The notes below the pieces were generated by a model. It did no database searches and was not told where the DNA came from. It saw only the letters and a list, made by a program, of their open reading frames with translations. The position numbers and the translations under genes are program-made. DNA of 64,000 nucleotides, from contig NZ_AP024886.1 in NCBI RefSeq assembly GCF_024346975.1, positions 1,030,536 through 1,094,535 of the forward strand, read 5' to 3'. Positions 19,045-29,214 of this stretch are shown piece after piece; position 1 is the first letter of the stretch, and every line of letters starts with the position of its first letter. Source of the DNA: Vibrio neonatus (lineage in GTDB: Bacteria > Pseudomonadota > Gammaproteobacteria > Enterobacterales > Vibrionaceae).

Positions 19045-21498
19045 TTAACGATGAACAGGCTCTAGTTTCCAGATGTTGTTCACGTAATCGCGAATTGAAC
19101 GGTCTGAACTGAACTTGCCGACTAATGCCGTGTTCAAAATGGCTTTCTTAGCCCAACCCGATTGGTCTTTATACTGCTCACCCATCTCTTCGTGCGCTTT
19201 CACGTAAGAGGCGAAATCAGCAAGACATAGGTAAGGGTCACCGCCATCGAGCAAGCTATCAAATGTCGCGCGAAGCTTGCCTGGTTCACCTGGGGTGAAC
19301 TCTTCACCTAGTAGAAGATCCATAGAGGCTTTTAGTAGATGATCAGCGTTGTAGTAATCAAATGGGTTGTAGCCACGAGCACGAATATCGTTCACGCCGT
19401 CAACATCTAGACCAAAGATATAGATGTTTTCATCACCCACTTCTTCACGGATTTCAACGTTTGCCCCATCCATAGTACCGATAGTCAGGGCACCGTTTAG
19501 CGCCATCTTCATGTTGCCAGTACCTGATGCTTCTTTACCTGCGGTAGAGATTTGCTCAGACACATCAGATGCAGGAATGATGATTTCTGCAAGGCTTACG
19601 CGGTAGTCCGGCATGAATACCACTTTCAGCTTGTTGCCAATGCGAGTGTCGTTGTTGATCTTCTCTGCAATCTTGTTGATCGCGTAGATGATTTCTTTCG
19701 CTAGGTGATAACCCGGCGCTGCTTTCGCTGCAAAGAACACCACGCGTGGAGCCATGTCAAAATCAGGTTCGTTCAGTAAACGATGGTACAAAGACAAGAT
19801 GTGCAGCATGTTTAGGTGCTGACGCTTGTATTCGTGTAGACGTTTGATTTGCACATCAAAGATTGCATTGGTATCAAGCTCGATATCCATGTTCTCTTTC
19901 ACCCAATTAGCAAGGCGCTGTTTGTTCTCTTTTTTCACTGCCATGTATTGCTTTTGGAACGCTTTGTCTTCTGCAAATGCAGAGATATCCGATAGCTGCT
20001 CCAAATGTGCTGGCCATTGGTCGCCAATTTTTTCAGTGATCAAAGCCGAAAGACCTGGGTTACAGAACTTCAACCAGCGACGAGGCGTCACACCGTTCGT
20101 TACGTTGTGTAGGCGTGTTGGATAAAGCTCATCAAACTCAGGGAATAGATCTTTCTTAACCAAGCTTGAGTGCAATGCCGCTACGCCGTTGACTGCGTAT
20201 GAACCCACAACACATAGGTTTGCCATACGCACCATGCGGTGGAAACCTTCTTGGATAATAGAAAGTTTACGTTGCTTATCGACATCGCCCGGCCATTTAG
20301 CACGTACTTCCATTAGGAAATCGTGGTTAATGCGGTAGATGATTTCCATGTGACGAGGAAGCAGACGTTGAATTAGCGATTCTGACCAAGTCTCCAATGC
20401 TTCTGGAAGCAAAGTATGGTTGGTGTAAGCAAATGTCTTAGTTGAGATAGACCATGCTTTTTCCCAGCCAAATCCTTTTTCATCCACCAAAATGCGCATC
20501 AATTCTGGGATAGCGATGGTTGGGTGAGTATCGTTTAGCTGTACGGTTTCGTATTTAGGAAGATCAACCAGTGCGTGACCGGCTGCTTCGTGACGACGTA
20601 AAATATCGCGAATAGACGCTGCCGAGTGGAAGTACTGCTGCATTAGACGCAGAGTTTTGCCTTTCTCGTGGTTGTCGTTCGGGTACAGCACTTTAGTAAT
20701 GTTGCCCGCATCGATAAGTGAGTGCTGAGCTTCAAAGTAATCGCCGTTGTTAAAGCTTTCTAGAGAGAAAGGTGCGATAGCCTGACATTCCCACAAGCGA
20801 AGTGGGTATACCGTATTTGATTCGTAACCGACGATTGGCAGATCCCAAGGCATCGCTTTCACTGTCATGCCCGGCACCCAGCGACGTTTTTCTTCCCCGT
20901 TTTCCATCACCACTTCTACGTAACCGTAAAAGCCAATCTCTTGTGCAATCTCAGGGCGAACCAACTCCCACGGATAACCTTCAATGCCGCGCCATGCATC
21001 AGGCGCTTCTTGCTGAGCACCCTCTTTGAATGATTGTTTAAATAGACCGTATTCATAGTGCAGACCGTAACCCACAGTTGGGAATTCTTGAGCTGCACAT
21101 GAATCCATGAAACAAGCTGCTAGACGACCTAGACCGCCATTACCCAGTGATGGGTCGCGCTCTTCTTCAAGAAGGTCTGTTAGGTTAAAGCCAAGCTCAC
21201 CCATAGCATCCGTTACTTGTTCGTACAGACCCATGCTGATCAAGTTATTACCCGTTAGACGGCCAATAAGAAATTCTAGTGATAAGTAGTTAACACTTTT
21301 TGCATCAGTGATTTTCTTATCGGTTTCGGTTTGCAGTAGATCAAGGGTTGTAAATTCAGCAAGGGCTTGGCCCATAGCCAAATACCATTGACGAGTAGAA
21401 GCGTTTTCTTCTGTTGTAGCGTAGGTCGCAGTAAGGTGTTTCTTAACGTTTGCTTGAAATTGCTTTTTATCAAATTTGTTTTGTTGAGCTGGTTTCAT
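19045..21498 (-). CDS. malP: Maltodextrin/glycogen phosphorylase MalP
   Basis: GT35 phosphorylase of 817 aa releasing glucose-1-phosphate from maltodextrin or glycogen. The PLP-binding region EASGTGNMKMALNGALTIG carries the Schiff-base Lys. The N-terminal EDPSLGNGGLGRLAACF-type motif and KRLHEYKRQHLNMLHIL are also present. I choose the Met at 21498 (MKPAQQNKF), which fits the family N-terminus. The upstream extension to 21561 runs into the regulatory purine tract. It is divergent from malT across about 550 bases with putative MalT sites. Confidence 0.95.
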   Translation of the reverse strand: MKPAQQNKFDKKQFQANVKKHLTATYATTEENASTRQWYLAMGQALAEFTTLDLLQTETDKKITDAKSVNYLSLEFLIGRLTGNNLISMGLYEQVTDAMGELGFNLTDLLEEERDPSLGNGGLGRLAACFMDSCAAQEFPTVGYGLHYEYGLFKQSFKEGAQQEAPDAWRGIEGYPWELVRPEIAQEIGFYGYVEVVMENGEEKRRWVPGMTVKAMPWDLPIVGYESNTVYPLRLWECQAIAPFSLESFNNGDYFEAQHSLIDAGNITKVLYPNDNHEKGKTLRLMQQYFHSAASIRDILRRHEAAGHALVDLPKYETVQLNDTHPTIAIPELMRILVDEKGFGWEKAWSISTKTFAYTNHTLLPEALETWSESLIQRLLPRHMEIIYRINHDFLMEVRAKWPGDVDKQRKLSIIQEGFHRMVRMANLCVVGSYAVNGVAALHSSLVKKDLFPEFDELYPTRLHNVTNGVTPRRWLKFCNPGLSALITEKIGDQWPAHLEQLSDISAFAEDKAFQKQYMAVKKENKQRLANWVKENMDIELDTNAIFDVQIKRLHEYKRQHLNMLHILSLYHRLLNEPDFDMAPRVVFFAAKAAPGYHLAKEIIYAINKIAEKINNDTRIGNKLKVVFMPDYRVSLAEIIIPASDVSEQISTAGKEASGTGNMKMALNGALTIGTMDGANVEIREEVGDENIYIFGLDVDGVNDIRARGYNPFDYYNADHLLKASMDLLLGEEFTPGEPGKLRATFDSLLDGGDPYLCLADFASYVKAHEEMGEQYKDQSGWAKKAILNTALVGKFSSDRSIRDYVNNIWKLEPVHR

Positions 21499-22048
21499 AA
21501 AGGAACTCTCATCTTTTATTAGTAATTTCCGTCTGTACCCATCATCCTTTAACGCCCACAAGGCTTCATCCTCCTATAGCAAGGAGGAGAAGGAGGAGTA
21601 CTAGGGGCGTAGGGGGGGAGAGAAAAATGACTTATTGAGCAAAGTCTCACTATAGATGGCTAATCACGCGCTCAACGAGATATAAATCACACTACAAATG
21701 TAATACTGACAATTCATCAGCTATCAATATGAGATCTGACGCATTAAATTAATGATTTTAAATGAGACTTAGATCGTAATTATTTTTTAATAGTTGACGT
21801 TTTTTCTACAAAATTGTGCAAGCCTGAGAAATTGCCTTACTCAAAACAGGGACAGATTAGATCTCGGTCACAAATTTAAGGCGTAGAGTATAGAAATTGA
21901 GGAATAGTAGACAAATAAATAGCAGGATCAAAAGCATAAGGTTAATTTATTGGTATATAAGGTTATCACTCGCAGTAAAAATGTTATTTGTATTTAGCAC
22001 TGTGACGAAAGTTGACTATCCAATAGTAAAATAAATAGGTACGTAAAC
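21499..22048. other. malP-malT divergent intergenic region
   Basis: About 550 bases between divergent malP and malT. It holds the MalT-box cluster at 21543-21598 near malP, then AT-rich sequence. No gene was seen. Confidence 0.6.
21543..21598. promoter_or_regulatory. Putative MalT-box cluster upstream of malP
   Basis: The MalT consensus hexamer is GGA(T/G)GA. On the minus strand GGATGA occurs at 21543-21548 and 21567-21572, and GGAGGA at 21570-21575. On the plus strand GGAGGA occurs at 21584-21589 and 21593-21598. Clustering just upstream of malP, opposite malT, supports a regulatory role. Binding is inferred only. Confidence 0.6.
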
Positions 22049-24754
22049 ATGTGGATCCCTTCGAAGCTCACTCGCCCTGGTCGTTTACATAATGCAATTG
22101 TTCGCCCTCGTGTATTGGATTTACTGCAACAAGCCCCTTTTTATAAACTCGTCTTGCTTCGCTCCCCTGCTGGATACGGCAAAACCACCATGGCCGCACA
22201 ATGGTTGTCCGATAAAACCCATGTCGGTTGGTACAACCTTGATGAAAGCGATAACGACAGCAACCGCTTTATTAACTACTTCATCCTTGCCTTAAACAAA
22301 GCCACCGATAACGCCTGTAGCAATTCACAAGCCCTCATCGAAAAACGCCAATATTCATCGCTACATACCCTATTTGGCGAGATTTTTGCCGAATTGACCA
22401 ATAACGTACACGAATCGTATTTGGTCTTTGACGACTACCACTTAATCACCAACGAAGAGATCCATGAGGCTATGCGCTTTTTCATCAAGCACATGCCAGA
22501 TAACCTCACCGTTGTGGTCACCAGTCGCTCCAACCCGCCACTGGGCACCGCCAACCTGCGGGTGCGCGACTTAATGATTGAAATTAACGATGACTTGTTA
22601 GCCTTTGATTTAGAAGAGACGACTCGATTCTTTAATCTAAGAATGAAAGAAGAAATTGACGAATCTACCGCCAACGAAGTGCGCTCTTACGCCGAAGGTT
22701 GGCCGTCAGCCATGCAGTTAATTGCGGTGCAAGCACTGCAACAAAACAAACCCATTCAGCAATCATTGCGCAGTATTAACGACTTTAATCACACCCATTT
22801 ATGGGATTATCTTGCCGAAGAAGTGTTTGATTTTGTCGATAGTGCCACCAAAGAATTTTTAATGCAGTGCTCGGTGCTTAATCACTTTAACGATGAGTTA
22901 ATTATTGATGTCACCCAGCGTGATGATGCTCTAGCAATGCTAAATAGCCTGAATAAATTTGGCCTATTTTTAACTACCAGTTCCACCGAAAATAACTGGT
23001 ATCGCTTCCACAATTTGTTTAGCGAGTTTCTAACTAATCAACGCCTGACGCACATGCCGCAAAATGAAGTGCAGCTGCAAACTCTGGCCGCGCAATCATG
23101 GCTTAAATTAGGTCGCCCAACCGAAGCTTTAGTGCACGCTCAGCGAGCCAAAGATTCCACTTTGTGTTCTAACATCATGCAAGAGCACGGCTGGAGAATG
23201 TTCAACAATGGCGAGCTCACCACATTAGAAAAAGCCATCGCAGAGCTTGATACCGACCAGCTATATAAAACCGCCAAACTGCCCCTACTGCGCGCTTGGC
23301 TTGCACAAAGCCAGCACAGATTCGCCATTGTTGGGGATTTGCTCGCAGAAGCAAAAGACGAGCTAGCAAAACGAAACATCGAGCTATCAGTTAAAGATAA
23401 AGGACAAGTGAACGCCCTGCGCGCACAAGTCGCCATCAACAAAGGCAATCCAGAAGAAGCGCTGCAATTGGCCGAACTGGCGCTTAGCCAAATAGACAAT
23501 AACGACTTTAGAAGCCGCATCGTTGGCACTTCAGTAATTGGTGAGGTCAACCATGTATTAGGACGCTTAGACCGAGCGCTACCTATGATGCAACAAACCG
23601 AAAAGCTGGCACGTCAGTATCAAGTGTATCACCACGTATTATGGGCACTGATTCAGCAAAGCGAGATTTTAACCGCGCAAGGTTACATTCAAGCCTCATT
23701 CGAGCTTCAAGACCAAGCCTTTAAAGTGATTGAAGAGCATCACTTCCAACAAGTGCCATTACACGAACATTTGCTTAGAACCCGCGCCCATATTCTATGG
23801 TGCTGGAACCGCCTTGATGAAGCCGAATTAGCCGCCTACAAAGGTATCGAAGTGTTGGCGAATCAAGAAAGCCGACACCTACACAACTACGCTATCTTGA
23901 CCCGCATCGCACTAGGTCGCGGTGAGCTAGATAAAGCAGGACGCTTTGTAAAAAACATCGACGAGCTGCTTGCCGAGTCCAACTACCACGTAGATTGGTC
24001 AGCGAATGCGTCATTCTCGCAGCTGCTCTATTGGCAAGCCTGCAACGACATTGACGCCATTCACAACTGGCTAGCACAAACCGAACATCCAAAAGATGCC
24101 ACCAACCACTTTAACCAATTACAGCTGCGTAATATCGCCCGCGCTCAAATCGCCTGCGACCGCCTAGACGAAGCGAGCCAAACTATCGCCAAGCTACAGC
24201 AACAAACCCGCGAGCATCATTTAGTCACCGACACCAACCGCAATCTGATTGTAGAAGCCGTACTCAACATCAAACAAAACAACGAAGCGCAAGCCTGCGA
24301 AAACCTACAACAAGCCCTCAGCATGACCAACCAAACCGGCATGCTAGGCAACTTCATCGTAGACGGCGCATCCATCAATAAACTCTTAGAAAAACTGGTC
24401 AACAAAGGCCACCTAGCCGATTTAGAGCGCCACCGCGCCCTACAAATCCTAAAAGAGATCGGCAATAAACAGCGCAGCCGCGCCGTCCATTTCGACGAAG
24501 ACTTCGTCAACCAACTAGTCAACCACCCCAACATCCCAGAACTGATCCGCACCAGCCCCCTCACCCAACGCGAATGGCAAGTGCTAAACTTAATCTATTC
24601 AGGCTTCAGCAACGAACAAATCGCACAAGAACTGGACGTGGCAGGGACTACGATCAAGACGCATATTAGGAATTTGTATCAGAAGTTGAATATTGCCAAT
24701 AGGAAAGAAGCGATTGAGACAGCGGAGAATTTGTTGCGGTTGATGGGGTATTGA
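22049..24754 (+). CDS. malT: Maltose regulon activator MalT
   Basis: STAND-class LuxR-family activator of 901 aa, activated by ATP and maltotriose. The N-terminal NTPase domain has Walker [10 protein letters not shown] (about residue 39) and Walker B-like [12 protein letters not shown] winged-helix and TPR-like superhelical sensor follow. The C-terminal LuxR HTH (about 835-895) reads [20 protein letters not shown] then [14 protein letters not shown]. It is divergent from malP. The last ~110 bases use G-ending and AGG/GGG codons unlike the rest of the gene (see findings). Confidence 0.96.
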   Translation: MWIPSKLTRPGRLHNAIVRPRVLDLLQQAPFYKLVLLRSPAGYGKTTMAAQWLSDKTHVGWYNLDESDNDSNRFINYFILALNKATDNACSNSQALIEKRQYSSLHTLFGEIFAELTNNVHESYLVFDDYHLITNEEIHEAMRFFIKHMPDNLTVVVTSRSNPPLGTANLRVRDLMIEINDDLLAFDLEETTRFFNLRMKEEIDESTANEVRSYAEGWPSAMQLIAVQALQQNKPIQQSLRSINDFNHTHLWDYLAEEVFDFVDSATKEFLMQCSVLNHFNDELIIDVTQRDDALAMLNSLNKFGLFLTTSSTENNWYRFHNLFSEFLTNQRLTHMPQNEVQLQTLAAQSWLKLGRPTEALVHAQRAKDSTLCSNIMQEHGWRMFNNGELTTLEKAIAELDTDQLYKTAKLPLLRAWLAQSQHRFAIVGDLLAEAKDELAKRNIELSVKDKGQVNALRAQVAINKGNPEEALQLAELALSQIDNNDFRSRIVGTSVIGEVNHVLGRLDRALPMMQQTEKLARQYQVYHHVLWALIQQSEILTAQGYIQASFELQDQAFKVIEEHHFQQVPLHEHLLRTRAHILWCWNRLDEAELAAYKGIEVLANQESRHLHNYAILTRIALGRGELDKAGRFVKNIDELLAESNYHVDWSANASFSQLLYWQACNDIDAIHNWLAQTEHPKDATNHFNQLQLRNIARAQIACDRLDEASQTIAKLQQQTREHHLVTDTNRNLIVEAVLNIKQNNEAQACENLQQALSMTNQTGMLGNFIVDGASINKLLEKLVNKGHLADLERHRALQILKEIGNKQRSRAVHFDEDFVNQLVNHPNIPELIRTSPLTQREWQVLNLIYSGFSNEQIAQELDVAGTTIKTHIRNLYQKLNIANRKEAIETAENLLRLMGY

Positions 24755-24935
24755 GTGGCTTCTAATCACACAGCCAAGTGAATATGAATCCATAGAATAG
24801 CCGCATAATATTCATGTAATCTTCGTCTTATAAGGGCTTGTCACATTCAAGCGATTGATAATTAACCGATGATCTGCAGACAACTGTAACGATAAACGTT
24901 AAGATAAACATTGGATTGTCATAAGATGCGCCTCA

Positions 24936-26837
24936 ATGTTCAAACTTAAAACTATTTGGGATTTACCACGAGTCACTAAACGCACCATTAGTGTCGTAGT
25001 TGACTCAATTTTCATTATCACTGCCTACTACGCCGCTCACTGGGCACGTTTGGGCGATTTGATGTGGCTTCCCAAATATGATAATCACAACGTACTGCTA
25101 GGCACGTTGGTCATTACTATTTTTGCATTTACTAAATTAGGATTGTACCGTGCTGTGCTAAGGTACCTAACCTTCCATGCTCTGTATGTCGTTAGTTTAG
25201 GAACGCTGATCTCTACCTTCTCTATAGGTTTACTTGCCTATTACTTCAATTCAGATGTACCACGTTCAGTCCCTGTTATTTATGGTGCATTCCTGGCGCT
25301 ATCATGTGGTGGTAGCCGATTAATTATTCGCGTACTAGTTAGTCAATCATTTGATAAAAACCGTAAAAATGTTCTTATTTACGGCGCAGGCTCTGCAGGC
25401 CGCCAACTAGCGCTTGCCCTTCGCACATCCGAAACTCATAAAGTAGTCGGCTTTATCGATCAAGATAAGACCCTAGACAACACTATTTTAATGGGGCTTA
25501 AAGTACTTAAAACCGCACAAATTGAAAAACATATTGATCGACACAACGTCAAACAAATCCTATTAGCGATACCTAGTGCTTCTCGATCTCGCCGCAAACA
25601 AATCATTGATGAGTTAGTTAACCTACCTGCCGAAGTCCTCACTATTCCTGATATGGGCGATATCGTTTCTGGTAAAGCGAAAATTGATGAATTTAAAGAC
25701 GTCGCAATTGAAGATTTACTCGGACGAGATCCAGTAGAACCGCAACAATCGTTAATGGAAGCTAACATTAAAGACAAGATTGTGATGGTTACCGGCGCTG
25801 GAGGTTCAATAGGCTCTGAACTGTGCCGTCAAATATTAAAGCAAAAACCCAAATCCATTGTTCTATTTGAACTCTCTGAATTTGGCCTTTATCAAATTGA
25901 TAGAGAGCTGCAACTACTTTGCGAAGAAAACGATTTAAATGTTGAGATAATCCCACTTTTAGGATCTGTGCAACGTATTAATCGCTTATCTGTGGTGATG
26001 AGAACCTTCAAAATCCAAACGGTCTATCACGCAGCAGCCTACAAGCACGTACCATTAGTGGAATACAATACGGTAGAAGGCGTAAGAAACAACGTTTTTG
26101 GTACATACAACACCGCAAAAGCCGCAATTAAAGCTAAAGTTGAATCATTTGTGTTGATCTCTACTGACAAAGCCGTGCGCCCAACTAATACCATGGGTGC
26201 GAGCAAACGAATGGCAGAACTCTCTTTACAAGCCTTAGCTGCAGAGCCCTCACATAACACCCGCTTCTGTATGGTGAGGTTTGGTAACGTACTTGGTTCG
26301 TCCGGCTCAGTAATCCCACTATTTAAAAAGCAAATTGCTGCAGGTGGTCCAGTAACAGTAACTCACCCAGATATCATCCGCTACTTTATGACCATTCCTG
26401 AAGCTGCACAGCTGGTAATTCAAGCCGGGTCAATGGGCAAAGGTGGTGACGTATTTGTTCTAGATATGGGTGAACCCGTACGTATTGCTGACTTAGCAGA
26501 GAATTTAATTAACCTATCAGGGTTAGAAGTTAAAAACGCAGAAAACCCACTGGGTGACATCGAAATTAATTACTCAGGCCTTAGACCTGGCGAAAAACTC
26601 TATGAAGAATTGCTCATTGGCGACAATGTAGGAAAAACCGCCCATGAAAGGATTATGACTGCAAACGAGGATTATTTAACCCTAACTGAATACGATTCGT
26701 TAGCGCAAATACTTGATAAGGCATGTCATGATTTTGACCACCAATCGATACGTCAAATTTTATTAGATGCACCTACGCAGTTTAATCCGACCGATGGTAT
26801 TGAAGATCTTGTTTGGAAATCCAAACAAATCAATTAG
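24936..26837 (+). CDS. WbpM/FlaA1-like nucleotide-sugar 4,6-dehydratase
   Basis: A 633-aa inner-membrane protein with four N-terminal membrane helices (about 1-115), a first nucleotide-binding region (NVLIYGAGSAGRQLALAL) and a C-terminal SDR domain (VMVTGAGGSIGSELCRQ). The usual SDR Tyr is replaced by Met in MGASKRM, as in WbpM-type UDP-GlcNAc 4,6-dehydratases. The predicted product is UDP-2-acetamido-2,6-dideoxy-4-keto-hexose. It heads a three-gene plus-strand unit with a reductase and a small initiating transferase, matching the QuiNAc/FucNAc modules known as WreV-WreQ-WreU or WbpM-WbpV-WbpL. Confidence 0.9.
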   Translation: MFKLKTIWDLPRVTKRTISVVVDSIFIITAYYAAHWARLGDLMWLPKYDNHNVLLGTLVITIFAFTKLGLYRAVLRYLTFHALYVVSLGTLISTFSIGLLAYYFNSDVPRSVPVIYGAFLALSCGGSRLIIRVLVSQSFDKNRKNVLIYGAGSAGRQLALALRTSETHKVVGFIDQDKTLDNTILMGLKVLKTAQIEKHIDRHNVKQILLAIPSASRSRRKQIIDELVNLPAEVLTIPDMGDIVSGKAKIDEFKDVAIEDLLGRDPVEPQQSLMEANIKDKIVMVTGAGGSIGSELCRQILKQKPKSIVLFELSEFGLYQIDRELQLLCEENDLNVEIIPLLGSVQRINRLSVVMRTFKIQTVYHAAAYKHVPLVEYNTVEGVRNNVFGTYNTAKAAIKAKVESFVLISTDKAVRPTNTMGASKRMAELSLQALAAEPSHNTRFCMVRFGNVLGSSGSVIPLFKKQIAAGGPVTVTHPDIIRYFMTIPEAAQLVIQAGSMGKGGDVFVLDMGEPVRIADLAENLINLSGLEVKNAENPLGDIEINYSGLRPGEKLYEELLIGDNVGKTAHERIMTANEDYLTLTEYDSLAQILDKACHDFDHQSIRQILLDAPTQFNPTDGIEDLVWKSKQIN

Positions 26838-26882
26838 CACTATATTGAAGTTAAAACCCGTTACACCAATAAAGGTATTCAA

Positions 26883-27791
26883 GTGTATAAATATTTAGTC
26901 ACTGGCGCTAACGGTTTTGTTGGTTCGGCGCTAATGGAGCGTCTATCTGATCAAGCAGTAGCGGCAGTTAGAACAACCAGCAATTCAACATTTATTAATA
27001 CTAAACACATAGATGATATAAACTCAAACACTGACTGGAGCGACTGCCTAGAAGGTATTGACGTCGTAGTTCATTTAGCGGGCATTGCTAGCAAAAGTGG
27101 TTATTCGAGCAATGAATACAACGAGATCAATAATCTAGGAACAGTTAAATTAGCAAAAGATGCTGCAGAGAACGGTGTAAAAAGATTTGTCTTTGTAAGT
27201 ACTATCGCTGTCATGGGCCTAACAGGCACATTTACTGAAGAATCTGAGGTAAAACCTCAAAATGACTACGCCAAGTCAAAATTAGCTGCGGAACAGGGGC
27301 TTCACCAATTAGCATCTGAAACTAACATGGAAATAGTCATTCTTAGACCCACCTTAGTTTATGGTGCCGGGGCAAAAGGTAATTTCGTTGTATTGCAAAA
27401 ACTAACGGAGCGCCTACCTGTCTTGCCTTTCGCAATGACTAATAATAAACGTAGCTTTATCTCACGTGAGAATCTCGTTGATTTAATCATAACCTGCGCG
27501 ACAAAAAATGAAGCTGCAGGACAAACATTTTTAGCCTCTGAAGGGCCAGCGCTCTCAACGAAAGAATTTACCAATGCAATCGCAAAAGGATTAAATTCTC
27601 GAGTGACTCAACTACCCTTCCCAGGATCTATTGCTAAAATCTTATTTAAACTGATTAATCGCCCAACAATGTACAGTCAGCTATTTGAAGATCTAGAAGT
27701 AAAATCAACCAAATTAAAAGACGTCCTTAACTGGACGGCACCAAAATCAATTGCGCAAAACATGGCAGAATTAAAAGAGACAAAACAATGA
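26883..27791 (+). CDS. NAD-dependent nucleotide-sugar 4-reductase/epimerase
   Basis: Extended SDR of 302 aa with the Rossmann motif TGANGFVG (residues 7-14) and catalytic Tyr-x3-Lys in DYAKSKLAAE. It resembles WbpV/WreQ-type proteins that reduce the 4-keto sugar made by WbpM homologues to QuiNAc or FucNAc. The stereochemistry of the product cannot be decided from sequence. The start is GTG with AAAGG 7 bases upstream. It ends by overlapping the next gene by 4 bases (ATGA). Confidence 0.85.
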   Translation: MYKYLVTGANGFVGSALMERLSDQAVAAVRTTSNSTFINTKHIDDINSNTDWSDCLEGIDVVVHLAGIASKSGYSSNEYNEINNLGTVKLAKDAAENGVKRFVFVSTIAVMGLTGTFTEESEVKPQNDYAKSKLAAEQGLHQLASETNMEIVILRPTLVYGAGAKGNFVVLQKLTERLPVLPFAMTNNKRSFISRENLVDLIITCATKNEAAGQTFLASEGPALSTKEFTNAIAKGLNSRVTQLPFPGSIAKILFKLINRPTMYSQLFEDLEVKSTKLKDVLNWTAPKSIAQNMAELKETKQ

Positions 27792-28336
27792 TAAGAATAT
27801 TCGACTTCCTATTTTCATTCTTTGGCCTGATATGCTTATCGCCAGTGCTAGTCATAGTGACTATCTCGGGTTACTTTGACACAGGTTCCCCTATTTTTAT
27901 GCAAACTAGAATGGGCAAAAACAAAAAGCCATTTACCCTAATAAAATTTCGCACCATGAATGTAGAGACGAAATCAGTCGCTAGCCATCTTGCAAGCAGC
28001 AGTTCCATTACAAAGTTTGGGCAGTTTTTAAGAAAAACTAAACTCGATGAACTACCGCAATTGATCAACGTATTGAAAGGTGAAATGAGCCTGGTTGGTC
28101 CAAGACCGAACCTTATGACACAAGACGACCTTATCCAAGAAAGAGAGTCTCGAGGTGTTTACTTAATACTGCCTGGCGTTACAGGGCTTGCTCAGGTTAA
28201 TAATATTGATATGTCTACGCCTCAACACTTAGCTGAGACGGACAAGAAAATGATTGAGGAAATGTCTGTAAATAATTACTTTAAGTTTATTATTATGACG
28301 GCTACGGGCAAAGGGACTGGTGATGCGATAAAATAA
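27788..28336 (+). CDS. PglC-like initiating sugar-phosphate transferase
   Basis: A short (182 aa) monotopic phosphoglycosyl transferase that moves a sugar-1-phosphate to undecaprenyl phosphate to start a repeat unit. One N-terminal re-entrant helix is followed by the family core: GSPIFMQTRMGKN, FTLIKFRTM, the LDELPQLINVLKGEMSLVGPRP signature and LPGVTGLAQV. The Asp-Glu dyad (KLDELPQ) is intact. Tight coupling to the dehydratase and reductase suggests it uses their product. Confidence 0.92.
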   Translation: MIRIFDFLFSFFGLICLSPVLVIVTISGYFDTGSPIFMQTRMGKNKKPFTLIKFRTMNVETKSVASHLASSSSITKFGQFLRKTKLDELPQLINVLKGEMSLVGPRPNLMTQDDLIQERESRGVYLILPGVTGLAQVNNIDMSTPQHLAETDKKMIEEMSVNNYFKFIIMTATGKGTGDAIK

Positions 28337-28339
28337 GCC

Positions 28340-28366
28340 AAGAGTAATATGCAATATCACTCTTTA
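28340..28366. terminator. Hairpin between convergent units
   Basis: AAGAGTAATAT / ATATCACTCTT with a 3-base loop and one mismatch, followed by TTA. It lies between the plus-strand transferase and the minus-strand GT2. A weak bidirectional terminator is likely. Confidence 0.5.
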
Positions 28367-28371
28367 TTCAA

Positions 28372-29187
28372 TCAATTTCGTGGATCAAATTTCTTCATGA
28401 AGAAATATAACTTGTGCTGAACAACACTAGGTAAAAATGACCTAAAAAAAGGATAAAAACACATGATAGATTTAACAAAACCTAACCTCAATGACATAGT
28501 CCCTTTAAACCCAATTATGCCTTGCTGAAACGCAATCTTAGGATTTTGTCTTTTGTTCGTATCTCGGTCATATCGATAAGCAATCAACGGCTTATCAATA
28601 TTTTTAAAGGTACCACCTTGCTTTGCTACTCTAAACCAAAGTTCATAGTCTTGTCGGCGCTTCAAATTAGGGTTGTAAGCACCGACATTAACGATAATTA
28701 TTTTTCGATACATTACACTTGGGTGTAATAGTGGACAACACCAAAGTTCTTTATAAATATCGTTGTTATTTATGGGATTAGAACGAATCCCTTGGAAGTT
28801 TCCGCTGAAATCAATCAATTGTGCAAAACTACCAACAACATCTGCTTCAGGATTGTTTAAAAAATATTGTTCTTGTATTTCAAGCCGATCTGAACGGCAA
28901 TAATCATCTGTATCTAAACGAGCGATTAGCTCCCCCTTACAAACTTTTAAACCGGCGTTAAGAGCCTTAGCTAAGCCTACGTTTTGCTCTAATTTTACCA
29001 ATTTAATATTAAGTTTCTTTTCAAATCGATACACTAAATTTTCTAGCTTCTCAGGAATAAAGCCATCAAATACAATAACGACTTCATCCGCTAAGCGAGT
29101 TTGCTTTTGCAAACTCATCAAACATTCCTCAAGAAAGACGTCGGACTCTTTTTCGTAAAGTGACATTAATACAGATATAGAGGGCAT
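28372..29187 (-). CDS. Family 2 glycosyltransferase
   Basis: GT-A fold transferase (271 aa), likely inverting and cytoplasmic at the membrane. The N-terminal SISVLMSLYEKE, the nucleotide-binding NVGLAKALNAG and the metal-binding DTDDY (DxD-like) are visible. The acceptor-side ED/ExxxW region maps to RRQDYELWFRV. It is the last gene of the minus-strand cluster that starts at the Wzx gene (36889). Donor and acceptor are unknown. Confidence 0.9.
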   Translation of the reverse strand: MPSISVLMSLYEKESDVFLEECLMSLQKQTRLADEVVIVFDGFIPEKLENLVYRFEKKLNIKLVKLEQNVGLAKALNAGLKVCKGELIARLDTDDYCRSDRLEIQEQYFLNNPEADVVGSFAQLIDFSGNFQGIRSNPINNNDIYKELWCCPLLHPSVMYRKIIIVNVGAYNPNLKRRQDYELWFRVAKQGGTFKNIDKPLIAYRYDRDTNKRQNPKIAFQQGIIGFKGTMSLRLGFVKSIMCFYPFFRSFLPSVVQHKLYFFMKKFDPRN

Positions 29188-29214
29188 AGAATACTTAATC
29201 TCTTAATATAATTA

